Below, piece by piece: positions 35,069 to 43,246 of a stretch of 64,000 bases of DNA. This DNA is from Cupriavidus necator A5-1. GTDB taxonomy: Bacteria; Pseudomonadota; Gammaproteobacteria; Burkholderiales; Burkholderiaceae. Each line of letters begins with the position of its first letter. Positions within the stretch are counted from its first letter, which is position 1. Position numbers and translations under genes: made by a program. The DNA lies in the NCBI RefSeq assembly GCF_000744095.1, contig NZ_JQLI01000001.1:2852001-2916000 (forward strand). Direction: 5' to 3'. Below the pieces are notes generated by a model, which did not search any database, had not been told where the DNA came from, and saw nothing but the letters and a program-made list of their open reading frames with translations.

Positions 35069-37114
35069 CTACGCCGGCGCCCCGCTTTCGCGCAGCCACA
35101 CGATGAACTCGGCGCCCTGCCCCAGCTTGCTCTCCACGGTAATGCGGCCGCCATAGCGCTCCACCAGCGCATAGCTGATGGACAATCCGAGGCCGGTCCC
35201 CATCTGCTTCTTGGTGGTGAAGAACGGATTGAACAGATTGGGCAAGTCTTCTTCACGGATGCCGCGGCCCGTGTCGCGCACATGCAGCGTCACGCCGTGC
35301 TCTTCCCAGTCCCGCGTGGCCAGCGTGAGCGTGCCGCCTTCCGGCATGGCGTGGATGGCATTGGTCAGCAGGTTGACGACCACCTGCTGCAATTCGCCGC
35401 GGCTGATGCGCACGCGGCGCGTCGCCTGCCAGTCCTGCCCGATCCGGATCTCCGGCCCCTTTATCAGGTGCCGGACCAGGTCCAGGCAACCGGCCGCGAC
35501 TTCGCCCACGTCCAGCCGCTCCATATTTCCGGCGAACTCCTCCGGCCGGATGAACTGCAGCAGCCGGTTGGTCAGCAGGTAGATGCGCCGCACCTGCTCG
35601 TCGATCAGCCGGAGCTCGTGCCGGACCGGCTCCGCCGCCGGGCCGAGGATCTCGCGGGCCACGTCAAGGTTGCCCTGGATCACCGCGATCGGGTTGTTGA
35701 TTTCATGGGCCACGCCCGCCGTTAGCTGTCCTGCGACCGCCAGCTTCTCCGACGTGATCAGCTGCTGGCGGGTGGCGCGCAGCACGGCGTTGGCATCCTC
35801 CAGCTCCCGGGTGCGCTCGGCCACCTTGCGATCGAGCGAGTCGGCCCAGTCCCTGAGCTCGGCATTGCGCTGCTGCAGGTCCGACAGCAACTGGTCGAAC
35901 TGGCCGGCGAGCTGCCCCAGTTCGTCCTCGCTGCCGACCGGGCCTACGCGTGCCTCGGCATTGCCGGCCTTGAGCGCGCGCATGGTGCCGACCATCCGTG
36001 TCATCGGCGTGAACACGCGCCTGGCCCACAGCAGCGAGAACAGCGCTCCCGCCACGGCAAGCAGCAGGAACAAGCCCACCAGCACGCCCAGCGCCAGGTC
36101 CTTGGCCTGGCTGATCGGCCGGGCCAGGTAGCCCACGTACAGCATGCCGATGCGCCGGCCGCGGCTGTCCGCGATCGGCTCATAGGCGCTCATGTACCAG
36201 TCGTTGACCACGAAGGCCAGGTCCAGCCATTTCTCGCCGCGCAGCAGCACCTTGTCGCGTACCTCGCGGGAGACCCGCGTCCCCAGCGCCCGCTCGCCAT
36301 GGAACAGCCGCACGTTGGTGGCAATGCGCGTGTCGTCAAGGAACAGCGTCGCCGTGCCCTGGCTGCCACGGGGCAGGGATTCCGGCTGGTAGACCAGTGC
36401 GTTGATGGTGTCGATAAAACCGAGGTTGTTGTTCAGCAGCGTGCCGCCGTGCAGGATTGCCACCAGTGCGCCTGCTTCATCGAACACCGGCGCCGCGGCG
36501 TGCACCACCATGCCGCGGGTTTCCAGGGTCCTGTCGGTGGGCGCCGCATTGGCGGTGGGGCGCAGCGCCACCTGTGCGCGTCGGGCCAGGTCGCCGGAAA
36601 CGGCAGCCAGCTGCGCGGCGGACCAGGCATCCGTGGCGGCATCCGCGCGGCCGGCCGCGGCACTGGCCACCACGCGCCAGGCGGCATACTCCGTACCCGC
36701 GGCACTGGCCGGCGTAGCGGCAAGCAGCCGCCCTTGCGGATCGAGCAACTGCAGGAAATCGAGCCCGTGCGCGCGCCGCGCTTCGGCCAGGATGCCGGGC
36801 ATGGCGCCGCCGCGGCCAAGGCCATTCACCAGCGCATGCGACCTGGCCTCCTGCAGGACCCGGTCTTCCACACCGCCGACCATATGCTCGAAGTACTCGT
36901 GGGCGACCAGCAGGTCGCTATTGACCTTGTAGGTCAGCAGCGCCTGGAACACCCGATCGCCCCATAGCGCCATCAGCAGCAGCAGTGCCACCAGCGCCAC
37001 CAGCAAGGGCGCGATAACGATGGACACGAGCTTGGCGCGCAGCGAGGCGCGATAGCGGCGCAGCAGTGCGCCCGGGCGAATGAGGCTCAAGAACGCAGGC
37101 CCCACTGCAAGCAC
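35069..37114 (-). CDS. Membrane sensor histidine kinase
   Basis: 681 residues: first membrane helix (LVSIVIAPLLVALVALLLLM), a large periplasmic sensor region (about 55-330, dCache-like, WYMSAYEPIADSRGRRIGM), second helix (LALGVLVGLFLLLAVAGALF), HAMP (TPMTRMVGTMRALKAGN), a coiled coil, the phosphorylated His in TAGVAHEINNPIAV, and the ATP domain (NLLTNAIHAMPEGG, DTGRGI, TGLGLS). It is the kinase for the regulator upstream in the same operon. The chosen GTG at 37114 overlaps that gene by 28 bases; other starts a few codons down are possible. The divergent transporter suggests it senses a carboxylate such as oxalate or formate, by analogy with DctB. Confidence 0.87.
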   Translation of the reverse strand: MLAVGPAFLSLIRPGALLRRYRASLRAKLVSIVIAPLLVALVALLLLMALWGDRVFQALLTYKVNSDLLVAHEYFEHMVGGVEDRVLQEARSHALVNGLGRGGAMPGILAEARRAHGLDFLQLLDPQGRLLAATPASAAGTEYAAWRVVASAAAGRADAATDAWSAAQLAAVSGDLARRAQVALRPTANAAPTDRTLETRGMVVHAAAPVFDEAGALVAILHGGTLLNNNLGFIDTINALVYQPESLPRGSQGTATLFLDDTRIATNVRLFHGERALGTRVSREVRDKVLLRGEKWLDLAFVVNDWYMSAYEPIADSRGRRIGMLYVGYLARPISQAKDLALGVLVGLFLLLAVAGALFSLLWARRVFTPMTRMVGTMRALKAGNAEARVGPVGSEDELGQLAGQFDQLLSDLQQRNAELRDWADSLDRKVAERTRELEDANAVLRATRQQLITSEKLAVAGQLTAGVAHEINNPIAVIQGNLDVAREILGPAAEPVRHELRLIDEQVRRIYLLTNRLLQFIRPEEFAGNMERLDVGEVAAGCLDLVRHLIKGPEIRIGQDWQATRRVRISRGELQQVVVNLLTNAIHAMPEGGTLTLATRDWEEHGVTLHVRDTGRGIREEDLPNLFNPFFTTKKQMGTGLGLSISYALVERYGGRITVESKLGQGAEFIVWLRESGAPA

Positions 37115-38490
37115 TTCCGGTCCAGCGTGCGACGCGAGATGCCCAGCCGGCGCGCGGCTTCCACCCGGTTGCCGCCCTCCGCCGCCAGCACCTGCAGGAT
37201 GTGCAGCCGCTCCACCGTCTCCAGCAGCGTTGCGTCATCCGCCGGCGCGGCCGTGTCCTCTCCGGCCTCCGCCGGCAGGCTGGCCTTGGCCGGATCAGCC
37301 GGCTGCGCCAGCAGCTCGACCGGGTATTCGCCCAGGATCAAGGCACGCTCCACCAGGTTGCGCAGTTCGCGCGCATTGCCTGGCCAGTCGTAGCTCTTGA
37401 GCATTCGCACCAGCGAAGGGGACAGCGGCACCATCGGCAGCCCGAGCTGGGCGGACAACTGCTCCGAGAAATGCTCGGCCAGCGGCACGATGTCTTCCGG
37501 CCGCGTGCGCAACGGCGGGATCGCGACGGACACCACGTCGAGCCGGTAGTAAAGGTCCTGGCGGAAGCGACCGGCGGCGACCTCGTTGGCCAGGTTGCGG
37601 TTGCAGGCCGCGACGATGCGCACGTCCACGGCGATCTCGCGCTCGGTACCGAGCGGCCGGATGCGCCGGTCCTCGATCACCCGCAACAGCTTGGCCTGCA
37701 TCGGCAGCGGCAGCTCCGATATCTCGTCCAGGAACAGCGTGCCGCCGTCGGCATAGAGGAACAGCCCGTGGCGTGCCCCGGCCGCCCCGGTGAAGGCGCC
37801 CTTGGCGTGGCCGAACAATTCGCTTTCGACGATCTCGGGCGCCATCGCGCCGCAATTCAGCGGCACGAACTGGCCCTGCCGCCCGCTGAGCCGATGCAGC
37901 TCGCGCGCCACCACTTCCTTGCCGGTGCCGGACTCGCCCGTCACCAGCACCGTCGACGGCATCGGTGCCACCCGCGCCACCAGCGCCATCACCTTCTTCA
38001 TGGCTTCCGACTCGCCGATGAAGTGCTTGTGGATGGTGTACTTGTCCAGCTCGCGGCGCAGCAGGTAGTTCTCGCGCGCGAGCCGGGTCCGGTCGAAGCA
38101 GCGCCGGATGGCGTTGAGCATCTGGTCGACGCGGAACGGCTTGACGATAAAGTCCGCGGCGCCCGAGCGTAGCGCGGCGATGGCCGTGTCCATGTCGGCG
38201 AAGGCCGTCATCAGGATGACATCGGCGGGGTTGCCGGCCGCGCGCAGTGCCTTGAGCCACTCCACCCCGCTGACGCCAGGCAGCGCCACATCGAGCAGGA
38301 TCAGGTCGAAATGGCGTTGCTCCAGCAGCGCGGCGCCCGCCTCGGCGCTGTCGGCCGTCACCACGCTGTCCACCTTACCCTCCAGCGCCCGGGACAGGAA
38401 CGAACGCATGCCGGCCTCGTCGTCCACCACCAGGATCGTGCGGCGCTGCCAGTTGTCGGATTCGGCTGCGTTGGTTTGTCGTTCGCTCAT
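37087..38490 (-). CDS. NtrC-family response regulator (sigma-54 activator)
   Basis: 467 residues: receiver domain with the phosphoacceptor Asp at about 67 ([31 protein letters not shown]), AAA+ domain (Walker [21 protein letters not shown] loop [13 protein letters not shown], Walker [27 protein letters not shown]), and C-terminal Fis helix-turn-helix ([20 protein letters not shown]). All motifs are intact. The ATG at 38490 follows a GTG in the same frame. Divergent from the transporter gene; a sigma-54 promoter and a TGGACA/TGTCCA palindrome in the spacer are its obvious targets. Confidence 0.94.
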   Translation of the reverse strand: MSERQTNAAESDNWQRRTILVVDDEAGMRSFLSRALEGKVDSVVTADSAEAGAALLEQRHFDLILLDVALPGVSGVEWLKALRAAGNPADVILMTAFADMDTAIAALRSGAADFIVKPFRVDQMLNAIRRCFDRTRLARENYLLRRELDKYTIHKHFIGESEAMKKVMALVARVAPMPSTVLVTGESGTGKEVVARELHRLSGRQGQFVPLNCGAMAPEIVESELFGHAKGAFTGAAGARHGLFLYADGGTLFLDEISELPLPMQAKLLRVIEDRRIRPLGTEREIAVDVRIVAACNRNLANEVAAGRFRQDLYYRLDVVSVAIPPLRTRPEDIVPLAEHFSEQLSAQLGLPMVPLSPSLVRMLKSYDWPGNARELRNLVERALILGEYPVELLAQPADPAKASLPAEAGEDTAAPADDATLLETVERLHILQVLAAEGGNRVEAARRLGISRRTLDRKCLQWGLRS

Positions 38491-38599
38491 CACTTTGATT
38501 CTAAGGCCCGCTTGGTGCGAAAGGCCAGTCTAGCGACAGTGCGCTAATCGGAAGTATTGGGAGTAAACCGAGCCAGCCTCCGATGCCGCGGCTCGGAGA

Positions 38600-38647
38600 T
38601 GGACAGTTTGGCCCGCGCGCCGGGCCGCTGCCTGGACATTTTGTCCA
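38600..38647. promoter_or_regulatory. Upstream activator site: perfect palindrome and half-matching copy
   Basis: TGGACATTTTGTCCA (38633-38647) is a perfect inverted repeat with a 3-base centre. TGGACAGTTTGGCCC (38600-38614) repeats the left arm and part of the right, 33 bases earlier (about three helical turns). The pair lies about 75-110 bases upstream of a sigma-54 promoter, the normal place for NtrC-type enhancers. It is the probable binding site of the regulator encoded divergently. Confidence 0.65.
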
Positions 38648-38710
38648 TGGCCTCGCCTCACCGCGCGGGCAGCGCGCTGCAAGCCGTTGACGGCAAACGG
38701 ATTCCACCAC

Positions 38711-38726
38711 GGGCATGGCCCTTGCT
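38711..38726 (+). promoter_or_regulatory. Sigma-54 promoter of the transporter gene
   Basis: GGGCATGGCCCTTGCT matches the -24/-12 consensus TGGCACG-N4-TTGCW at all but two non-essential positions, and the essential GG and GC are 10 bases apart. Transcription would begin near 38737, about 60 bases before the transporter ATG. It pairs with the enhancer palindrome upstream and a GAFTGA-bearing regulator next door. Confidence 0.7.
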
Positions 38727-38799
38727 CAACGACGCGCTCCCAGCCCATCGCACCCGACGAAAAAAGAGAGGCTGCCACTTCCAGGTAGGAGACAAGTTC

Positions 38800-40230
38800 A
38801 TGTCATATCCCGCGCAAGCGCAAACGCCCTCGCAAAAGTCCCCACACGCATCGCCATCCCGGCCAACATCGCGGCCGTCGCCCTTCTCCAAAGAAGCCAT
38901 CATCGCCCGCCCCGGCTTCAACCGCTGGATGGTGCCGCCCGCCGCGCTGGCGGTGCACCTGTGCATCGGCCAGGCCTACGCCTTCTCGGTCTTCAATGAA
39001 CCGCTGACCCGGATCCTCGGCGTCACGCATTCCGCGCCAGGCGACTGGCAACTGACCACGCTGGGCTGGGTGTTCTCGCTGGCGATCTTCTTCCTCGGCA
39101 TCTCGGCCGCCTTTGCCGGCAAGTGGCTGGAGAAGGTCGGGCCGCGGCGCACCATGTTCACGGCGGCGTGCTGCTTCGGCGGCGGGTTCATGGTTTCGGC
39201 ATTGGGCATCTGGCTGCACCAGATCTGGCTGCTGTACCTGGGTTACGGCGTGCTGGGCGGAATCGGCCTCGGGCTGGGCTACGTTTCGCCAGTCTCCACG
39301 CTGATCCGCTGGTTCCCGGACCGCCGCGGCATGGCCACCGGGCTGGCGATCATGGGCTTCGGCGGCGGCGCGATGATCGGCGCGCCGCTGTCCGTCGCCC
39401 TGATGAACTACTTCAAGAGCGCAACCAGCGCGGGCGTGGCGCAGACCTTCCTCGTCATGGGCGTGGTCTACTTCATCTCGATGTCGCTTGGCGCGCTGGC
39501 CATCCGCATCCCTGCCCCGGGCTGGGCGCCCGCGGGCTACGTTCCCACCGCCAAGGCTGGCAAGATGGTCACGCACGCCAATGTGCACATCGACCAGACG
39601 CTGAAGACGCCGCAGTTCTACCTGCTCTGGCTAATCCTGTTCCTGAACATCACGGCCGGCATCGGCGTGCTGGGCCAGGCGGCCGTGATGATCCAGGAAA
39701 CCTTCAAGGGCAGCATCACCGCCGCCGCCGCGGCCGGCTTCGTCGGGCTGCTCAGCATCGGCAACATGACCGGGCGCTTCCTGTGGAGCTCCGCCAGCGA
39801 CTACTTCGGCCGCAAGACGACCTACGCCATCTTCTTCGCCTGCGGCGCCGCGCTTTACCTGGCCGTGCCGGCCATTGGCGCGTCCGGCAACGTGGTCCTG
39901 TTCGTGGCCTGCTATTTCCTGATCCTGACCATGTATGGCGGTGGCTTCAGCACCATTCCCGCCTACCTGGCGGACATGTTCGGCACGGCCTACGTCGGTG
40001 GCATCCATGGCCGCCTGCTGACCGCCTGGGCCGCCGCCGGGATCGCCGGGCCGGCGCTGGTGAACTACATCCGCGAGCACAAGCTGGCGCTGGGCGTGCC
40101 CAGGTCAGAGGTCTACGTCGACACCCTGCACATCATGGCGGGCCTGCTGGTGGCGGGCTTCGTCTGCAACCTGCTGATCCGGCCGGTGCATGCGCGACAT
40201 CACCTGCGCGAAGCGACCAGCGCAGCCTGA
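38800..40230 (+). CDS. OFA-family MFS transporter (oxalate/formate antiporter-like)
   Basis: Inner-membrane major facilitator of 476 residues with twelve membrane segments after a Ser/Pro-rich cytosolic tail (about 1-45). OFA landmarks: PPAALAVHLCIGQAYAFSVF in the first helix, WFPDRRGMATGLAIMGFGGG in the central loop, and GLLSIGNMTGRFLWSSASDY. The family exchanges oxalate for formate or moves other carboxylates. The ATG at 38800 has gtagga 8 bases upstream; the 81-residue longer frame covers the promoter and is rejected. A 40-residue membrane protein follows, a known companion of some OFA transporters. Regulation: sigma-54 and the adjacent two-component system. Confidence 0.9.
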   Translation: MSYPAQAQTPSQKSPHASPSRPTSRPSPFSKEAIIARPGFNRWMVPPAALAVHLCIGQAYAFSVFNEPLTRILGVTHSAPGDWQLTTLGWVFSLAIFFLGISAAFAGKWLEKVGPRRTMFTAACCFGGGFMVSALGIWLHQIWLLYLGYGVLGGIGLGLGYVSPVSTLIRWFPDRRGMATGLAIMGFGGGAMIGAPLSVALMNYFKSATSAGVAQTFLVMGVVYFISMSLGALAIRIPAPGWAPAGYVPTAKAGKMVTHANVHIDQTLKTPQFYLLWLILFLNITAGIGVLGQAAVMIQETFKGSITAAAAAGFVGLLSIGNMTGRFLWSSASDYFGRKTTYAIFFACGAALYLAVPAIGASGNVVLFVACYFLILTMYGGGFSTIPAYLADMFGTAYVGGIHGRLLTAWAAAGIAGPALVNYIREHKLALGVPRSEVYVDTLHIMAGLLVAGFVCNLLIRPVHARHHLREATSAA

Positions 40231-40268
40231 ATGCCATCCCCAGCTTCCAACATACAGGAACATCAACC

Positions 40269-40391
40269 ATGCATAACGACCGCACTTTCGGCAAGACCAT
40301 GCTGCTGCTCGCGTTCTGGGCCTATGTGCTCATTCCGCTGGGTGCAGGGATCTGGTCGACCCTCGGGAAGGCCATGACCCTGTTTAGCTGA
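40269..40391 (+). CDS. Small membrane partner of the OFA transporter
   Basis: 40 residues with one hydrophobic helix (MLLLAFWAYVLIPLGAGIWS) and a short charged head MHNDRTFGK. Begins 38 bases after the transporter, with ataggaaca-like ribosome signal (caggaac) 8 bases before the ATG. It resembles the 'MFS transporter small subunit' annotations that accompany OFA transporters; I recognise the type from context and length, not by detailed homology. Probably cotranscribed with the transporter. Confidence 0.75.
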   Translation: MHNDRTFGKTMLLLAFWAYVLIPLGAGIWSTLGKAMTLFS

Positions 40392-40449
40392 GCGCCCGCG
40401 CCGGGCTCCGGATCGTCGATACGGCGGCGTCCATCCCTGACTGTGATCC

Positions 40450-40489
40450 TGCGCAATCGCGCCATCTGTACTGGTGGCGCGATTGCGCA
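40450..40489. repeat. 15-base perfect inverted repeat between transporter and bd oxidase
   Basis: TGCGCAATCGCGCCA (40450-40464) and its exact reverse complement (40475-40489) flank a 10-base loop. This would be a very stable stem in RNA and lies 58 bases after the small-subunit stop. There is no T run after it on either strand, so if it ends transcription it does so as a non-canonical terminator or RNA-stability element; a paired protein site is an alternative. Confidence 0.6.
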
Positions 40490-40583
40490 TGGCACGCGCT
40501 GCTCACCATCCCAAACTGAGCTTCAGCGGTTCCGCCAGAACTGTATTCCTCGCAGAGAAGCTGTCATCCGTACATTGTCCGTA

Positions 40584-40597
40584 GTGTCGCGCGACAC
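40584..40597. promoter_or_regulatory. Palindrome GTGTCGCGCGACAC upstream of cioA
   Basis: A perfect 14-base palindrome ending 38 bases before the cioA ATG. Its place, overlapping where the promoter or the 5' leader should be, suggests a repressor or redox-regulator site for the quinol oxidase. I could not assign it to a named consensus. Confidence 0.45.
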
Positions 40598-40635
40598 GCC
40601 GTCGTGCTGGCGGCAACCCCACGGAGAGCACATCG

Positions 40636-42084
40636 ATGCACGGACTCACAGCGCTGGAACTCGCTCGAATCCAGTTCGGATTCACGGTTTCCTTTCACAT
40701 CCTTTTTCCCGCCATCACAATCGGGCTGGCATGTTGCCTGGCGTTCCTGGAAGCGCGCTGGCTGCGCACCCAGGACACCGTGTACCGGACCCTGTACCAG
40801 TTCTGGATCAAGATCTTCGCCCTGAACTTCGGCATGGGGGTCGTTTCCGGCCTGGTCATGGCCTATGAGTTCGGCACCAACTGGTCGTTCTTCTCGCAGT
40901 TTGCCGGCGGCATCACCGGCCCGCTGCTGACCTACGAGGTGCTGACCGCCTTCTTCCTGGAAGCGGGTTTCCTCGGCGTGATGCTGTTCGGCTGGAGCCG
41001 CGTCGGGCCGGGGCTGCATTTCTTCTCCACCGTGATGGTCGCGCTCGGCACCATCATTTCCTCCACCTGGATCCTAGCTTCCAACAGCTGGATGCATACG
41101 CCCGCGGGCTACGCAATCGTCGCCGGCAAGGTGGTGCCTACCGACTGGCTGGCCGTGATCTTCAACCCGTCGTTCCCCTACCGCCTCGCGCACATGGTCA
41201 TCGCCGCGCTGCTGTCCACGGCACTGTTCGTGGCGGCATCCTCGGCCTGGCAGCTGCTGCACGACCGCGCCGTACCCGCCGCCCGGAAGATGCTGTCGAT
41301 GGCGCTGTGGATGGTGCTGGTCACATCGCCGCTGCAAGCGGTGGTGGGTGACGCCCACGGCCTGAACACGCTGGAGCACCAGCCCGCCAAGATCGCGGCG
41401 CTGGAGGGGCACTGGAACACCGCGCCCAAGGACGACAAGGGCGGGTTCCCGCTGATCGTCTTCGGCATCCCGGACATGGCACGCGAAGAAACGCGCTACG
41501 CCATCGAGATCCCGCGCCTGGGCAGCCTGATCCTCACGCACAGCCTTGACGGCCAGATCCGCGGCCTGAAGGACTTCCCCAAGGCAGACCGCCCCAATGC
41601 CACTGTGCTGTTCTTCACCTTCCGCACCATGGTTGGTCTCGGCGTGCTGATGATCCTGTTCGGCGGGTTGGGATGGGTCCTGCGCCGCAACGGCGCCGTG
41701 TACCGGTCCCGCGCGTTCCTGCGGTTCGCCGTGCTGATGGGGCCCACCGGCCTGATCGCGCTGCTGGCCGGCTGGATGACCACCGAGATCGGCCGCCAGC
41801 CGTGGGTGGTCTATGGCCTGATGCGCACCAGAGATGCCGTTTCCGCGCATGCGGCGGGCCCGGTCGCGCTGTCGCTGGCGCTGTTCGTGGTGGTCTATTT
41901 CATCGTCTTCGGCGTGGGCATCCGCTACATGCTCAAGCTGGCGAGCGCCGGCCCCGTCGCTGACACGCACCAGCACGAAGTGCCGCCTTCCTACGGGCCG
42001 GGCAGCCTCGGTGCCGCTCCTGCCGCCATCACCGCGGCTTCCGCATCCAGCGCCATGGCCCCGCACGGCCAGCGCAAATTCTGA
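40636..42084 (+). CDS. cioA: Cyanide-insensitive bd-type quinol oxidase subunit I
   Basis: Oxidises quinol and reduces O2 without pumping protons; resists cyanide. The 482 residues have nine membrane helices and the heme ligands: His21 in [14 protein letters not shown], His about 185 in [13 protein letters not shown], and Met in a later helix. The quinol (Q) loop between helices 6 and 7 is short ([14 protein letters not shown] then [12 protein letters not shown]), which marks the CIO subfamily rather than E. coli CydA. The C-terminus has a tail rich in Ala/Pro/Ser. Heads the operon with subunit II 13 bases downstream. Confidence 0.94.
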   Translation: MHGLTALELARIQFGFTVSFHILFPAITIGLACCLAFLEARWLRTQDTVYRTLYQFWIKIFALNFGMGVVSGLVMAYEFGTNWSFFSQFAGGITGPLLTYEVLTAFFLEAGFLGVMLFGWSRVGPGLHFFSTVMVALGTIISSTWILASNSWMHTPAGYAIVAGKVVPTDWLAVIFNPSFPYRLAHMVIAALLSTALFVAASSAWQLLHDRAVPAARKMLSMALWMVLVTSPLQAVVGDAHGLNTLEHQPAKIAALEGHWNTAPKDDKGGFPLIVFGIPDMAREETRYAIEIPRLGSLILTHSLDGQIRGLKDFPKADRPNATVLFFTFRTMVGLGVLMILFGGLGWVLRRNGAVYRSRAFLRFAVLMGPTGLIALLAGWMTTEIGRQPWVVYGLMRTRDAVSAHAAGPVALSLALFVVVYFIVFGVGIRYMLKLASAGPVADTHQHEVPPSYGPGSLGAAPAAITAASASSAMAPHGQRKF

Positions 42085-42097
42085 ACAGGTGATCGAT

Positions 42098-43105
42098 ATG
42101 GGCATCAATCTTCCCGTTATCTGGGCCGGCCTGATTTTCTTCGGCGTGATGATGTACGTCATCATGGACGGATTCGACCTTGGCATCGGCATCCTCTTCC
42201 CCTTCGTTGGCGACCGCCATGACCGCGACGTCATGATGAATACCGTGGCGCCGGTCTGGGACGGCAACGAGACCTGGCTGGTGCTCGGGGGCGCAGCGCT
42301 GCTCGGCGCGTTCCCGCTGGCGTATTCGGTGCTGCTCAGCGCGTTCTACCTGCCGCTGACGTTCATGCTGCTGGGCCTGATCTTCCGCGGCGTGGCCTTC
42401 GAGTTCCGCTTCAAGGCGAGCGACCGCAGCCGCCCCTGGTGGGATGCTGCGTTTACGTGGGGCTCGGTGGTCGCCGCCTTCTTCCAGGGCGTGACGCTGG
42501 GTGCCTACATCGACGGCATTGCCATGCAGGGCACCACCTACACCGGCGGCGCGCTCGACTGGCTGGCGCCGTTCCCGATCTTCACGGGCGTGGGCGTGGT
42601 GATCACCTACGCCTTCCTCGGCGTGACCTGGCTCATCATGAAGACCGAAGGCCGGCTGCAATGGACCATGCTGCGCGTGACCAACGTGCTGACGGGCGTG
42701 ATGCTGGCGATGGTCGCGGCGGTGAGCGTGTGGACACCGCTGACCCACCCTGAAATCGCGCAACGCTGGTTCGCGCTGCCCAACCTGTTCTTCTTCCTGC
42801 CGGTGCCGCTGCTGGTGCTGGCCTCGGCCGCCGGCATCTACCGGGCCCTGCACAGCCGCCCGAACGTGTCGCCGTTCCTGTACGCGCTGCTGATGATCTT
42901 CATGGGCTATACCGGGCTTGCCATCAGCGTCTGGCCCAACATCATCCCGCCGTCGATCTCGATCTGGGAGGCTTCGTCCGCCCCGCAAAGCCAGGGCTTC
43001 GCGCTGGTCGGCACGCTGTTCATCGTGCCGATCATCCTGGCCTACACGTCCTGGTCCTATTACGTGTTTCGCGGCAAGGTCAAGCGCGGCGAGGGGTACC
43101 ACTGA
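42098..43105 (+). CDS. cioB: bd-type quinol oxidase subunit II
   Basis: Structural partner of subunit I. The 335 residues open with GINLPVIWAGLIFFGVMMYV and the family landmark MDGFDLGIGILFPF, followed by NTVAPVWDGNETWLVLGGAA, FRGVAFEFRFKASD, and VITYAFLGVTWLIMKTEG. About eight membrane helices. The ATG at 42098 follows atcgat with a weak ribosome site (aacaggtga). The stop overlaps the DUF2474 start, so the three are translated together. Confidence 0.94.
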   Translation: MGINLPVIWAGLIFFGVMMYVIMDGFDLGIGILFPFVGDRHDRDVMMNTVAPVWDGNETWLVLGGAALLGAFPLAYSVLLSAFYLPLTFMLLGLIFRGVAFEFRFKASDRSRPWWDAAFTWGSVVAAFFQGVTLGAYIDGIAMQGTTYTGGALDWLAPFPIFTGVGVVITYAFLGVTWLIMKTEGRLQWTMLRVTNVLTGVMLAMVAAVSVWTPLTHPEIAQRWFALPNLFFFLPVPLLVLASAAGIYRALHSRPNVSPFLYALLMIFMGYTGLAISVWPNIIPPSISIWEASSAPQSQGFALVGTLFIVPIILAYTSWSYYVFRGKVKRGEGYH

Positions 43106-43242
43106 TGGCAAGCTTCCTGCGTTCCCGGCTGGCGGCCCGACTTGGCTGGCTGCTGGCACTCTGGCTGGCGGGCGTGGGCACGGTCTTCGCTTGCGGCAGC
43201 CTGATGCGGCTGGCGATGCGCGTGGCCGGGCTGGCCAGCTGA
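43105..43242 (+). CDS. DUF2474 small membrane protein of the bd oxidase
   Basis: 45 residues: RLAARLGWLLALWLAGVGTV, then FACGSLMRLAMRVAGL. One membrane helix, with the RLGWLxxxW start and RLxMRxAGL end of DUF2474. Such proteins follow cyanide-insensitive bd oxidase genes and probably play the assembly/stability role that CydX plays in E. coli. The ATG overlaps the last base of the cioB stop. Confidence 0.85.
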   Translation: MASFLRSRLAARLGWLLALWLAGVGTVFACGSLMRLAMRVAGLAS

Positions 43243-43246
43243 AGCC

